7,635 bases of DNA from an uncultured Acholeplasmatales bacterium (lineage in GTDB: Bacteria > Bacillota_I > Bacilli_A > ML615J-28 > CAG-698). The DNA lies in assembly GCA_937877075.1 (NCBI GenBank), contig CALEGD010000111.1, positions 1 to 7,635 on the forward strand. The letters run 5' to 3'. Each line of letters starts with the position of its first letter. Position 1 is the stretch's first letter. Shown one piece after another: positions 1-7,318 of this stretch. A program made the position numbers and the translations under genes. The notes beneath the pieces are model-generated. The model was not told the DNA's origin, did not search any database, and saw nothing but the letters and a program-made list of their open reading frames with translations.

Positions 1-348
1 GGCTATCGGGAAGATCACTCGGGAAAATTATTTCAAGGAATTGAGGGTTATGTGGATAGTAAAGACATTGTTACTTTTAGCAAGGATGAATTAAAAGAAT
101 TACTATTTAATGCTGGTTTTAAAGATATTAACTATTATTATCCAATGCCTGATTATAAAATACCTCATCAAATTTTTTCGGATGAATTTCTACCGAGATT
201 AGGACAAATAGATGAGAATTTCCCCAATTTTGATCAAGAAAGGTTAAAATTGTTTAATGAAAAATTGGTTTACAATAATTTGATTTTAGATAAAAAGTTT
301 GATTTTTTTGCCAATTCATTCTTGATTTTTTGCAAATTAGGAGATTAA
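1..348 (+). CDS. SAM-dependent methyltransferase, C-terminal part (5' end outside window)
   Basis: The reading frame is open from base 1, so this is the last 115 residues of a longer gene. A GTG at 52 is an internal valine rather than a convincing start, because homology-like sequence continues upstream of it. The visible part contains EDHSG (residues 4-8), GIEGY (13-17), TFSKDELKELLFNAGF (about 24-39) and YYPMPDYK. I recognise this pattern as the C-terminal half of a class I SAM-dependent methyltransferase that is common in Firmicutes polysaccharide loci beside kinase-like/glycosyltransferase fusions. The SAM-binding Rossmann motifs should lie upstream and cannot be checked. Only 6 bases separate it from the next gene, so the two are probably co-transcribed. 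The likely role is methylation of a surface glycan, possibly at its non-reducing end; the substrate is inferred from context only. Confidence 0.75.
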   Translation, partial: GYREDHSGKLFQGIEGYVDSKDIVTFSKDELKELLFNAGFKDINYYYPMPDYKIPHQIFSDEFLPRLGQIDENFPNFDQERLKLFNEKLVYNNLILDKKFDFFANSFLIFCKLGD

Positions 349-354
349 TAATTA

Positions 355-2658
355 ATGGATACACTATATATTAAATATAATCGAGAGCGATTACCGGAAT
401 TTCAAACAGAAACTATCTTATACAAAGAACAGGATCGTTTGCTTGTTAAAAAAAGAGCATTAAATGCTAAAGCTGCAATGCATATAAAGTCAATATTTTC
501 TAATTACTTTCTTTTAAAAGATAATTATAAAGGTTTATTGTTACCACAGGCTACTTTAGAACCAGATGGTGTAGTTTTTGATTATGTTAAAGGAAAATCA
601 TTTGATAATTTGTTATTAGAATCCATTCTAAAGAAAGATTATGATGGCTTTTCTAATTTAATTCGGACATATATTAGAAAAGTTGAATCTTTAGATCAAA
701 ATGAGAAATCAGAATTTATTTCTTCAAATAAATTTGCTGAAGTATTTTCTTTTGGCGACTTAATTATAAAAAATGTTCGATGCTTGGAGATAGCAAATAT
801 TGATTTGACCTTTGATAATATTATTATTGATTCAGATAATAATTTTTGGGTGATAGATTATGAATGGGTATTTGAGTTTCCAATTCCTGTTGATTTAATA
901 TATTACCGAAGTATTTTTGTGTTTTTCTATAAATACCAAGAATATTTATCCGATTTTATAGAAATGGATGATGTTTGTGGGATTTTTAAACTTGATAATG
1001 AGAAGATAGAACTTTACAAACAAATGGCCGAAGGATTCCAGGAGTATGTTTTTGGAAAGAACAGCAAGTATTATATCCCGAAAAAGTATCTAAAAAGAAT
1101 TAATTCATTTAATAGTTTAGAAGATTCACTACAACAAAAAGTTATTGAACTTCAAACTAAAGAAGAAGAATTAATTCAAACTAGAGAAGAACTTCAAACT
1201 AAAGAAGAATTAATTAGGAGCCTGGAATGTGAATTAAAAAGAACCGACATTGAGTTGGTAAATAAAACCAATGAAGCCAAGGAACTGAGGTATAGGATCG
1301 GAGCGATTGAAGAATCACGCATACTTTCTCTTTTTGAAAAATTAAACAGTTTTAAAATTGTAACCATTATTTGTCTTAAAGAACACGGATTAGTATATAC
1401 ATTAAAAAAAATACTGAAAAAGCTGTTAAAGAAGATTCTTCCTTATTCAGTAAAAAGAAAGCTTAATAGATTTAGTAATTTATCAAAATTTAAATATTTA
1501 AAAGTTTCATTAAAAGCAAATACTAACAGATTACTCTTGGTTTTCCCTATTATTCCTTGGGATTTTAGGTGGCAAAGGCCGCAACATATTGTTTCTAGGT
1601 TTGCCCAAAACGGTTATTCTGTTATCAATATTTCAATGGATTTCATATCAAAAGGTTATCAGTATAGAAATTCTGATGATGCAATTTTTGATGTTAATTG
1701 TGATCAAATATCTAAGGATATTTATCAGGTACGGTTAGCTAGTGAAAATCCATTGAATGTTTATACTGATAGTTTTAAAGAGGGAGATATCCAAAATCTA
1801 TTTTTAAGTTTGTCAACAATTTTAAAACGTTTAAATGTCAAGGAATTAGTTTATATAGTTCAGTTCCCGGGATGGTATCCATTAGTTGAAAAAGTTAAAA
1901 GCAGGTTTAATGGAAAAATTGTTTTTGATTGCATGGATGAGCATAGTGGTTTTAGCACTAATTCTTCAGATAGTATTAACTATGAGACAGAATTAATAAA
2001 AAGGTCGGACTTGGTAATAACTTCATCACATTTACTTGATGAAAAAGTTAAAAATGTAAATAATTTAAATACAATTCTAGTTAAAAACGGAACCGAATTC
2101 GAACATTTTTCCAACATATATCCCAATGGCCAATTATGTACAATGAAAAGGCCAATAATTGGGTATTATGGGGCGATTTCCGATTGGTTTGATATGGATA
2201 TTATCGAATATTGCGCAAAGCAAAAACCGGAATGGAATTTTGTATTGATTGGATCTACTGCGGGCTGTGATACTTCAAAAGTGGAGGAATTGCCCAATAT
2301 TCATTTATTAGGTGAGAAACCTTATAAAGAATTGCCTGGTTACCTTTACTATTTTGATGTTTGTACAATACCTTTCAAAATAATTCCATTAACATTGGCT
2401 ACAAATCCGGTTAAATTCTATGAATATCTCAGTTGTGGGAAGCCGATTGTATCAGTGAAACTACCAGAATTGATACACTATAACGAATATTGTTACCTTG
2501 CAGATACTAAAGAAGAGTTTTTAGAATTGATCCAAAAAGCACTTGTTGAGAAAGATAACCAAGAGTTGATTCAAAAGCGAATAACTTTAGCTAAAGATAA
2601 TTCTTGGAATGAACGGTTCAACCAAATTTTATCAAAAGTAGTAGAACTTAGAGTTTAA
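355..2658 (+). CDS. Kinase-like / coiled-coil / GT-B glycosyltransferase fusion protein
   Basis: A 767-residue multidomain protein. Residues 1-245 resemble an aminoglycoside/choline-kinase-type fold. The opening KYNRERLPEFQTET and the Lys pair at 32-33 fit the N-lobe, NIDLTFDNI (148-156) resembles the catalytic loop with D150 and N155, and VIDYEW (167-172) the metal-binding Asp. Residues about 255-325 form a charged coiled coil with QTKEEEL-type repeats. A basic amphipathic stretch (about 348-372, KKILKKLLKK) links to a GT-B domain at about 392-767. That domain has RWQRPQHI (405-412), FDCMDEHSGF (524-533), GYYGAISDWFD (603-613) and PVKFYEYLSCGKPIVSV (685-701), resembling TuaH-type glycosyltransferases. 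No signal peptide is visible, so it is probably cytoplasmic or bound to the inner face of the membrane. AGGAG at 339-343 supports the ATG start. Likely role: glycan elongation coupled to capping or length control. The kinase activity is unproven, since the usual His of HxD is Asn. Confidence 0.85.
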   Translation: MDTLYIKYNRERLPEFQTETILYKEQDRLLVKKRALNAKAAMHIKSIFSNYFLLKDNYKGLLLPQATLEPDGVVFDYVKGKSFDNLLLESILKKDYDGFSNLIRTYIRKVESLDQNEKSEFISSNKFAEVFSFGDLIIKNVRCLEIANIDLTFDNIIIDSDNNFWVIDYEWVFEFPIPVDLIYYRSIFVFFYKYQEYLSDFIEMDDVCGIFKLDNEKIELYKQMAEGFQEYVFGKNSKYYIPKKYLKRINSFNSLEDSLQQKVIELQTKEEELIQTREELQTKEELIRSLECELKRTDIELVNKTNEAKELRYRIGAIEESRILSLFEKLNSFKIVTIICLKEHGLVYTLKKILKKLLKKILPYSVKRKLNRFSNLSKFKYLKVSLKANTNRLLLVFPIIPWDFRWQRPQHIVSRFAQNGYSVINISMDFISKGYQYRNSDDAIFDVNCDQISKDIYQVRLASENPLNVYTDSFKEGDIQNLFLSLSTILKRLNVKELVYIVQFPGWYPLVEKVKSRFNGKIVFDCMDEHSGFSTNSSDSINYETELIKRSDLVITSSHLLDEKVKNVNNLNTILVKNGTEFEHFSNIYPNGQLCTMKRPIIGYYGAISDWFDMDIIEYCAKQKPEWNFVLIGSTAGCDTSKVEELPNIHLLGEKPYKELPGYLYYFDVCTIPFKIIPLTLATNPVKFYEYLSCGKPIVSVKLPELIHYNEYCYLADTKEEFLELIQKALVEKDNQELIQKRITLAKDNSWNERFNQILSKVVELRV
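1147..1209 (+). repeat. Direct repeat, 21 bases, 42-base period, within the coiled coil
   Basis: Two identical 21-base copies lie at 1147-1167 and 1189-1209. The 42-base offset equals 14 codons, or two heptads of a coiled coil. A near copy of the 15-base core CAAACTAAAGAAGAA occurs between them at 1177-1191 with one base changed (CAAACTAGAGAAGAA). In the protein this gives QTKEEELI, QTREEL and QTKEELI at residues 267-287. The identity at DNA level, not only at protein level, points to a recent in-frame duplication of a coiled-coil unit. Confidence 0.85.
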
Positions 2659-2665
2659 AAGGTGG
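2659..2665 (+). promoter_or_regulatory. Ribosome binding site that decides the GT2 start
   Basis: AAGGTGG lies 11 bases before the ATG at 2677, the same spacing as AGGAG before the gene at 355. The alternative in-frame GTG at 2662 falls inside this site and has no Shine-Dalgarno sequence of its own. ATG 2677 gives MPKVSVIILSYNS, the normal beginning of a GT2 protein. Confidence 0.7.
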
Positions 2666-2676
2666 GTAAATTAGCT

Positions 2677-3699
2677 ATGCCTAAAGTTTCAGTTATTATA
2701 CTCTCTTATAATTCTCTAGAAGAGACGACCAAACCTTGTTTGGAAAGTATTTATAATTGCAAAACCAATATTGATTTTGCGACAGTGGTTGTGGATAACT
2801 TATCTACGGATGGGACTCGTGATTATTTAGAGAGTATTTGTGACAATTACAAAAATTTACATTTGATCTTTAATGATAATAATTATGGATATGCAAAGGG
2901 GAATAATATTGGTATTTGTTCCATACAGGCTGATTATTATGTATTGTTAAATAGTGATACAATTGTTACTGATTATTGGCTGGATAAGTTTGTTGAATTT
3001 TTTGATTATCATGCTGAGGTTGGGATGGCAGGGCCAGTATCAAATTCGGTTGGCAGTGGACAAAGAATATGGTGTCAGGGGGTAACCCAGGATGAAATAT
3101 TGAACGAAGGTGAAGAATGGAGTAAATTATGCGAAGGTGACTTCTTTTTTACTGATATGCTTGGATTCTTTTGCGTATTTATTCGAAAAGAAGTTTTCAA
3201 AAAAATTGGTTTATTGGATGAGCAATTTGGGATAGGAATGTTTGAGGACGATGATTTTTGTTTGCGGGTTCAACAGAAGGGCTATAAAATGGCGTGCTTG
3301 GAATATGTTTTTATTTATCATAAGGGAAGTGTATCCTTTAAGAACTTAGAAAAAGATTATCAAAAATTGTTTTTGGAAAATGCTTTTAAGTTTGAGACAA
3401 AGCATCAAAGAAAATGGTATACACATTACAGACCTTCATCAATTACAACTTTAGTAAATACCTATCTTAACAACAATAGTGACAATTTTGAGAAGACAAG
3501 GAAAAAAATAATTAATAAACTTCAAGTGATTGATAGTATGGAAATCATTGATTTCTTAGAATATGTTAAACTCAAAGAAGGAATTAAAAAAGCAAAAAGT
3601 AAAAGCCTATCTATAAAAAAAGCTAAAGAAATGATCAAAAAATCTATCGGTGAAAAGAGATGGCAAATTCTAAAGAAATATTTGCGTAAATTAGATTGA
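2677..3699 (+). CDS. GT2 family glycosyltransferase, rhamnosyltransferase-like
   Basis: A 340-residue GT-A fold enzyme of family GT2. From ATG 2677, the first beta strand is VSVIILSYNS (4-13), the nucleotide-binding Asp is in VVVDNLSTDG (37-46), and NYGYAKGNNIG (69-79) is the usual loop. NSDT (92-95) is the DxD-like metal site, MFEDDDFCLRVQQKGY (188-203) holds the acidic catalytic-base region, and H215 in YHKGS is the likely late metal ligand. The order matches WbbL-like rhamnosyltransferases, and the rmlA gene downstream fits a dTDP-rhamnose donor; the donor is inferred. Residues 298-340 form a very basic tail with 15 Lys and 2 Arg in 43 residues, probably amphipathic and suited to binding the inner membrane face. 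It follows the previous stop by 18 bases, in one operon. No transmembrane segment is evident. Confidence 0.88.
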   Translation: MPKVSVIILSYNSLEETTKPCLESIYNCKTNIDFATVVVDNLSTDGTRDYLESICDNYKNLHLIFNDNNYGYAKGNNIGICSIQADYYVLLNSDTIVTDYWLDKFVEFFDYHAEVGMAGPVSNSVGSGQRIWCQGVTQDEILNEGEEWSKLCEGDFFFTDMLGFFCVFIRKEVFKKIGLLDEQFGIGMFEDDDFCLRVQQKGYKMACLEYVFIYHKGSVSFKNLEKDYQKLFLENAFKFETKHQRKWYTHYRPSSITTLVNTYLNNNSDNFEKTRKKIINKLQVIDSMEIIDFLEYVKLKEGIKKAKSKSLSIKKAKEMIKKSIGEKRWQILKKYLRKLD

Positions 3700-3735
3700 T
3701 GTTGTTTTTTATATGTAAGTAAAGCTGAAAAATCG

Positions 3736-3764
3736 TTAACAGTCATTTTTGAATGTTATATAAT
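3736..3764 (+). promoter_or_regulatory. Probable sigma-A-type promoter in the 168-base gap
   Basis: A -35 box TTAACA (3736-3741, five of six consensus bases) is separated by 17 bases from a perfect -10 box TATAAT (3759-3764). The start of transcription would be near 3771, giving a leader of about 97 bases before the ATG at 3868. The -10 box lies within a short inverted repeat TTGAAT / ATTCAA (3749-3754 and 3763-3768), a possible regulator site. No convincing terminator for the preceding gene is present in the gap, so read-through from upstream is also likely. Confidence 0.6.
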
Positions 3765-3803
3765 TCAAGTACCTCTTTTATGAATTTATCTTTTTAATTT
3801 TAT

Positions 3804-3815
3804 CTTGTTAACAAG
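3804..3815. promoter_or_regulatory. Perfect 12-base palindrome in the predicted leader
   Basis: CTTGTTAACAAG is identical to its reverse complement. It lies about 35 bases downstream of the predicted transcription start and 52 bases before the ATG at 3868. The core GTTAAC also occurs at 3735-3740, overlapping the -35 box. It could be an operator for a dimeric regulator. In such AT-rich DNA a chance palindrome is possible, and no regulator family can be named. Confidence 0.35.
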
Positions 3816-3867
3816 TGACATTTCCTTTCCGATAAATTTTTAAGTATATAATTATCAGGGTGATATT

Positions 3868-5076
3868 ATGAAATTAATTATTAGTAAAATGAAAAAATTT
3901 ATTATGGCAAATAATCGAGTAAAATTAATTTATTTAAAAGGATTTTTAAGGAAAACGATTATATCTAGAATAAATAGCGAAATAGTATGCGATGAGATTG
4001 GAAAAGTTATAAAATTACACAAATACAAAGACATTATTGTGTTTCCAGCTACAGTAGATTATAGTTTTATGTTTCAAAGACCACAACAACTCGCAAATGC
4101 TTTTGCGAAAAAAGGGTATCTTGTTTTTTATGGCACATTAAATGGGCAATCGGATAATGTTAAAACACTTCAAAAAATTTCCCAAAATTTATATTTAATA
4201 TACGAAGCTCATTTTCCTTATTTTAAAACTATCTTAGATAAGAAGAGAACAACTTATTATTGTATGTGGCCTAATAATATCAAACACTTACCATATCTTC
4301 CTTATAAAACATTGATATATGATTATATGGATGATTTATCGTTATTGAATTTACCTTATGATGAAATTTTTGAGAGCCATATGGAAATGTTAGAAAAGGC
4401 CGATTTAATTACTGTTTCAGCCAATAAGTTATACAAACAAATACCAGAAATGTATAAGTATAAAACATTAATAATTAATAATGGGGTAAGTGAAATTTTT
4501 GTAAATTTATTAAAAAGTTGTAAGATTGAAAAGCAAATTAGTGAAATTAAAAATGGATATCAAAAAGTTGTTGGATATTATGGGGCTATTGCAAAATGGA
4601 TGGATTTCGAACTATTAGAATTTCTAGCCTCAAGACTCGATAAGTATGCTTTTGTTTATATCGGTCCAATTTTTGATGTTCAAGAAAATGTAAATCGTAT
4701 TAAGAAAAATTATAAAAATGTCTTTTTTATTTCTCAAAAAGACTATCGGGATTTACCAAGTTATCTTAAAGGTTTCGATGTATGTACAATACCTTTTCTT
4801 AAAAATGAAATAACGGAAGCAGTTTCACCAGTCAAGCTCTTCGAATATATGGCAAGTAAACACCCTATTGTAACTGTTGATTTACAGGAATGTCAAAATT
4901 ATAAATCTGTCTTTACTGCAAATAATAAAGAGGATTTCTTACTAAAGATTGAAAAGGCTTTAAAAATACAAAATGATATAGATTATTTGAATCTTATACA
5001 AAAAGAAACGTTTGAGAATACTTGGGAATATAGGGTAGAACAGATTATAAAGCAACTTGATGAGGTGAATATATGA
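3868..5076 (+). CDS. TuaH-like GT-B glycosyltransferase (paralogue 2)
   Basis: A 402-residue single-domain GT-B enzyme preceded by a basic N-terminal segment (residues 1-50) that may lie on the membrane. The domain starts with IIVFPATVDYSFMFQRPQQL (about 56-75), where QRP is the family hallmark. It continues with YDYMDDLSLL (151-160), ADLITVSANKL (178-188), INNGVSEIF (203-211), GYYGAIAKWMDFELL (236-250) and FDVCTIPF (303-310), then PVKLFEYMASKHPIVTVD (321-338), the sugar-nucleotide side of the fold. It matches the C-terminal domain of the fusion protein at 355-2658 motif for motif. The start ATG is preceded by AGGGTGAT, 5 bases away. It is the first gene after the promoter at 3736-3764 and overlaps wecB by ATGA. 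Donor and acceptor are unknown; UDP-ManNAc is a candidate because wecB is coupled to it. Confidence 0.85.
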   Translation: MKLIISKMKKFIMANNRVKLIYLKGFLRKTIISRINSEIVCDEIGKVIKLHKYKDIIVFPATVDYSFMFQRPQQLANAFAKKGYLVFYGTLNGQSDNVKTLQKISQNLYLIYEAHFPYFKTILDKKRTTYYCMWPNNIKHLPYLPYKTLIYDYMDDLSLLNLPYDEIFESHMEMLEKADLITVSANKLYKQIPEMYKYKTLIINNGVSEIFVNLLKSCKIEKQISEIKNGYQKVVGYYGAIAKWMDFELLEFLASRLDKYAFVYIGPIFDVQENVNRIKKNYKNVFFISQKDYRDLPSYLKGFDVCTIPFLKNEITEAVSPVKLFEYMASKHPIVTVDLQECQNYKSVFTANNKEDFLLKIEKALKIQNDIDYLNLIQKETFENTWEYRVEQIIKQLDEVNI

Positions 5077-6209
5077 AAAAAATTCTTCTAGTTTTCGGCA
5101 CTCGCCCAGAAGCAATAAAAATGGCTCCATTAATTAAAAAATTCAAAGAATACTCCGATACATTTGATGTTCGAGTTTGTATTACTGCCCAGCACCGTCA
5201 AATGTTGGACCAGGTTTTAAAAATATTTGAGATTACACCTGATTTTGATCTTGATATTATGAAAGATGGACAAGATCTGTATGATATTACTTCACGGGTT
5301 TTGGTAGGATTAAAAGAAATTTTAGTAAATTATCATCCGGATGTGGTTTTAGTTCACGGCGATACAACAACTACACTAGCTGCTTCTTTAGCGGCTTTTT
5401 ATCAAAAAATCCTGGTTGGGCATGTCGAAGCCGGTCTTCGCACTAACGATATTTACTCTCCCTGGCCTGAAGAAATTAACCGGCAAGTAACTTCAAGAAT
5501 CGCGCAGTACCATTTTGCCCCAACTTCTAAAGCTAAAGCTAACCTTTTAAAAGAAAATGTCACTCCTGATACAATATATGTAACAGGAAATACAGTCATT
5601 GATGCCTTGAACATGGTAGTTGATAGAATAAAGACAGATAAAAGATTATCGGAAAGTCTTTATCTAAAATTACAACAAAATGGATATGAGATCTCTGAAA
5701 AGAAATTTATTTTAGTTACCGGACATCGGCGGGAAAATTTTGGGCAAGGTTTTTTAAATATCTGTAACGCTTTAAAACAAATCGCCAAAAAAAATCCAGG
5801 TGTGGACATTGTTTATCCGGTTCATTTAAATCCCAACGTTCGTAAACCTGTTAATGAAATTTTAGCTAATTCTGATAACATTTTTTTAATTGAACCATTA
5901 GAGTATGAAGAATTTGTTTATTTAATGAGTCATAGTTATTTAATTTTAACCGATAGTGGAGGAATACAGGAAGAGGCTCCAAGCCTGGGAAAACCTGTTT
6001 TGGTAATGAGGGATACCACTGAACGCCCGGAAGCGGTTGAAGCAGGGACTGTAAAAATGGTTGGGACGAATGTAGAAACAATAGTTAATGAAACTCAAAA
6101 CTTGATAGATAATGAAAAAGAATATCAAAAGATGGCTCATTCTCATAATCCTTATGGGGATGGAAAAGCATGTTTAAGAATTGTGGAGGTACTTAAGGAT
6201 ATTTGTTGA
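5073..6209 (+). CDS. wecB: UDP-N-acetylglucosamine 2-epimerase (non-hydrolysing)
   Basis: A 378-residue cytoplasmic enzyme of normal family length, also called MnaA, that interconverts UDP-GlcNAc and UDP-ManNAc. Signature segments are FGTRPEAIKMAPLI (8-21), TAQHRQMLDQVL (38-49), HGDTTTTLAA (95-104), GHVEAGLRT (116-124), YSPWPEEINR (128-137), TGNTVIDAL (171-179), TGHRREN (216-222) and DSGGIQEEAPSLGKPVL, followed by TTERPEA. D97, E119, E133 and H218 correspond to the catalytic Asp, Glu, Glu and His known in E. coli WecB, so it should be active. TAQHRQMLDQ belongs to the region that binds the allosteric UDP-GlcNAc in bacterial enzymes. The gene overlaps the stop of the preceding glycosyltransferase (ATGA) with GAGGTGA just upstream, implying translational coupling. 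Its base composition is more mixed than its neighbours': 27 of 60 bases are G or C at 5401-5460. Confidence 0.96.
   Translation: MKKILLVFGTRPEAIKMAPLIKKFKEYSDTFDVRVCITAQHRQMLDQVLKIFEITPDFDLDIMKDGQDLYDITSRVLVGLKEILVNYHPDVVLVHGDTTTTLAASLAAFYQKILVGHVEAGLRTNDIYSPWPEEINRQVTSRIAQYHFAPTSKAKANLLKENVTPDTIYVTGNTVIDALNMVVDRIKTDKRLSESLYLKLQQNGYEISEKKFILVTGHRRENFGQGFLNICNALKQIAKKNPGVDIVYPVHLNPNVRKPVNEILANSDNIFLIEPLEYEEFVYLMSHSYLILTDSGGIQEEAPSLGKPVLVMRDTTERPEAVEAGTVKMVGTNVETIVNETQNLIDNEKEYQKMAHSHNPYGDGKACLRIVEVLKDIC
6195..6199 (+). promoter_or_regulatory. Ribosome binding site that decides a TTG start
   Basis: AAGGA lies 6 bases before TTG 6206, while TTG 6203 is only 3 bases away. A stronger GGAGG at 6185-6189 is too far from either to be the main site. 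TTG 6206 overlaps the wecB stop as TTGA, the same 4-base arrangement as the ATGA at 5073. The first ATG (6230) would cut off the first beta strand. Confidence 0.55.
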
Positions 6210-7288
6210 AACAAAAAATATTATATATAATGCATGTGGATTGGGACTGGATAAAACAACGGCCACATTTTATAGCCGAGAAACTGGCTAATCACTTTGA
6301 TTTGCTAATTTGCTATCCGTTTTCCAGAAAACGTTCTTTATTGACTAAAAATAATCGAAAAGGCTTTAGGTTTTGCCCTTTTATCTTAATACCATTTCGA
6401 CAAAGGTATAGAGTTTTTCATTATTTTAATATATTCATGTTAAGAATTTTTTTTGTGATGGTTTTATCTAAATATAAACCCAATTATATTTGGATCACTT
6501 CTCCTGAATTGCTTCCCTATATTCCTGAAAATAATAGTAAGTTAATTTATGATTGTATGGATGATATATGTGGATTTCATCATAGCCCTGCGTACCGAAA
6601 CGAATTAGAGGATTTAGAAAAAAACTTAGTGCTTCACTCTTCATTAATAGTTGCATCCAGTCAACAGCTAATAAATGTAATAAAATCACGTGTAAAATGC
6701 TCAAAAAAAGTTTATTTAATTAGGAATGCTTTTGGAGGAGATATTTTACCTGCTCAGGTCTTTTCCCCATTAAAACAAAAAGAGATCTATAAAATTGGTT
6801 ACATTGGAACGATTTCTTCATGGTTTGATTATGATGCTATAAATCACTGTATAGAGAAAATAAACAATATTGAGATTCATCTAATCGGTCCTGTTGATAC
6901 TGGATTAATAAATAACATAAATGAACGGATACATTTTTATGGTCCTATTGAACATCAGAATTTATACAATTATTGTAAGGGATTTGACTGTTTAATACTA
7001 CCTTTTAAAATTAATCAGTTAATAAAATCCGTAGATCCGGTAAAACTTTACGAATATATTAATTTTAATAAACCAATTATTTCGGTTTATTATGAAGAGA
7101 TTGATAGATTTTCTCCTTTTGTTTATTTTTATAACGATTCTAACAGTCTCTATCAGTTATTAACGAGTTTAATCAATCAGAGTTTCCCGAAAAAATACAC
7201 GAATCAGGAACGCCAGGGGTTTTTGGAGACAAATTCTTGGGATATAAGGGTCAAAGAAATAATACATCATATAGAGTGCTTGTCTTAA
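6206..7288 (+). CDS. TuaH-like GT-B glycosyltransferase (paralogue 3)
   Basis: A 360-residue GT-B enzyme, taking TTG 6206 as start so that KQKILYIMHVDWDW forms the first beta strand; TTG 6203 would add one residue. Family motifs are WIKQRPHFIA (15-24), IYDCMDDICGF (114-124), SSLIVASSQQL (145-155), GYIGTISSWFDYDAI (198-212), FDCLILPFKI (260-269) and DPVKLYEYINFNKPIISV (277-294). It is the most compact of the three related domains in the window, with no N-terminal extension. The segment at about 68-88 (VFHYFNIFMLRIFFVMVLSK) is hydrophobic and could touch the membrane, although it may simply be the buried helix of the Rossmann fold. It is coupled to wecB by overlap and followed by rmlA after 30 bases. 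Annotated relatives are called TuaH, teichuronic acid biosynthesis glycosyltransferase; the sugar transferred here is unknown. Confidence 0.83.
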   Translation: MKQKILYIMHVDWDWIKQRPHFIAEKLANHFDLLICYPFSRKRSLLTKNNRKGFRFCPFILIPFRQRYRVFHYFNIFMLRIFFVMVLSKYKPNYIWITSPELLPYIPENNSKLIYDCMDDICGFHHSPAYRNELEDLEKNLVLHSSLIVASSQQLINVIKSRVKCSKKVYLIRNAFGGDILPAQVFSPLKQKEIYKIGYIGTISSWFDYDAINHCIEKINNIEIHLIGPVDTGLINNINERIHFYGPIEHQNLYNYCKGFDCLILPFKINQLIKSVDPVKLYEYINFNKPIISVYYEEIDRFSPFVYFYNDSNSLYQLLTSLINQSFPKKYTNQERQGFLETNSWDIRVKEIIHHIECLS

Positions 7289-7318
7289 ATCTTGAAAATA
7301 TAAAAGGAGTAATCTATA

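Noticed and set aside
52..348. GTG at 52 as the start of a complete 98-residue gene
   Set aside because: The frame is open to base 1 and the upstream residues (EDHSG, GIEGY) fit the methyltransferase family, so the gene simply enters from outside the window.
3663..3710. Possible terminator: GCAAAT/ATTTGC stem (3663-3668 and 3680-3685) and a T run at 3705-3710
   Set aside because: The stem is only six pairs, lies within the coding region and is about 20 bases from the T run, so it does not fit an intrinsic terminator.
3522..3746. Minus-strand open frame of 74 codons overlapping the end of the GT2 gene
   Set aside because: It lies mostly antisense to a well-supported gene, its hydrophobic residues are the complement of the Lys-rich AAA-type codons, and it has no recognisable motif.
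3815..3852. Second promoter candidate: GTGACA (3815-3820) with TATAAT (3847-3852)
   Set aside because: The spacing is 26 bases, and transcription would start inside the ribosome binding region of the gene at 3868.
5866..6146. Two overlapping minus-strand frames antisense to wecB
   Set aside because: They sit over conserved wecB sequence and overlap each other, with no family features.
6495..6704. Minus-strand frame of 69 codons inside the third TuaH-like gene
   Set aside because: It is antisense to conserved motifs of a clear coding region and has no independent support.
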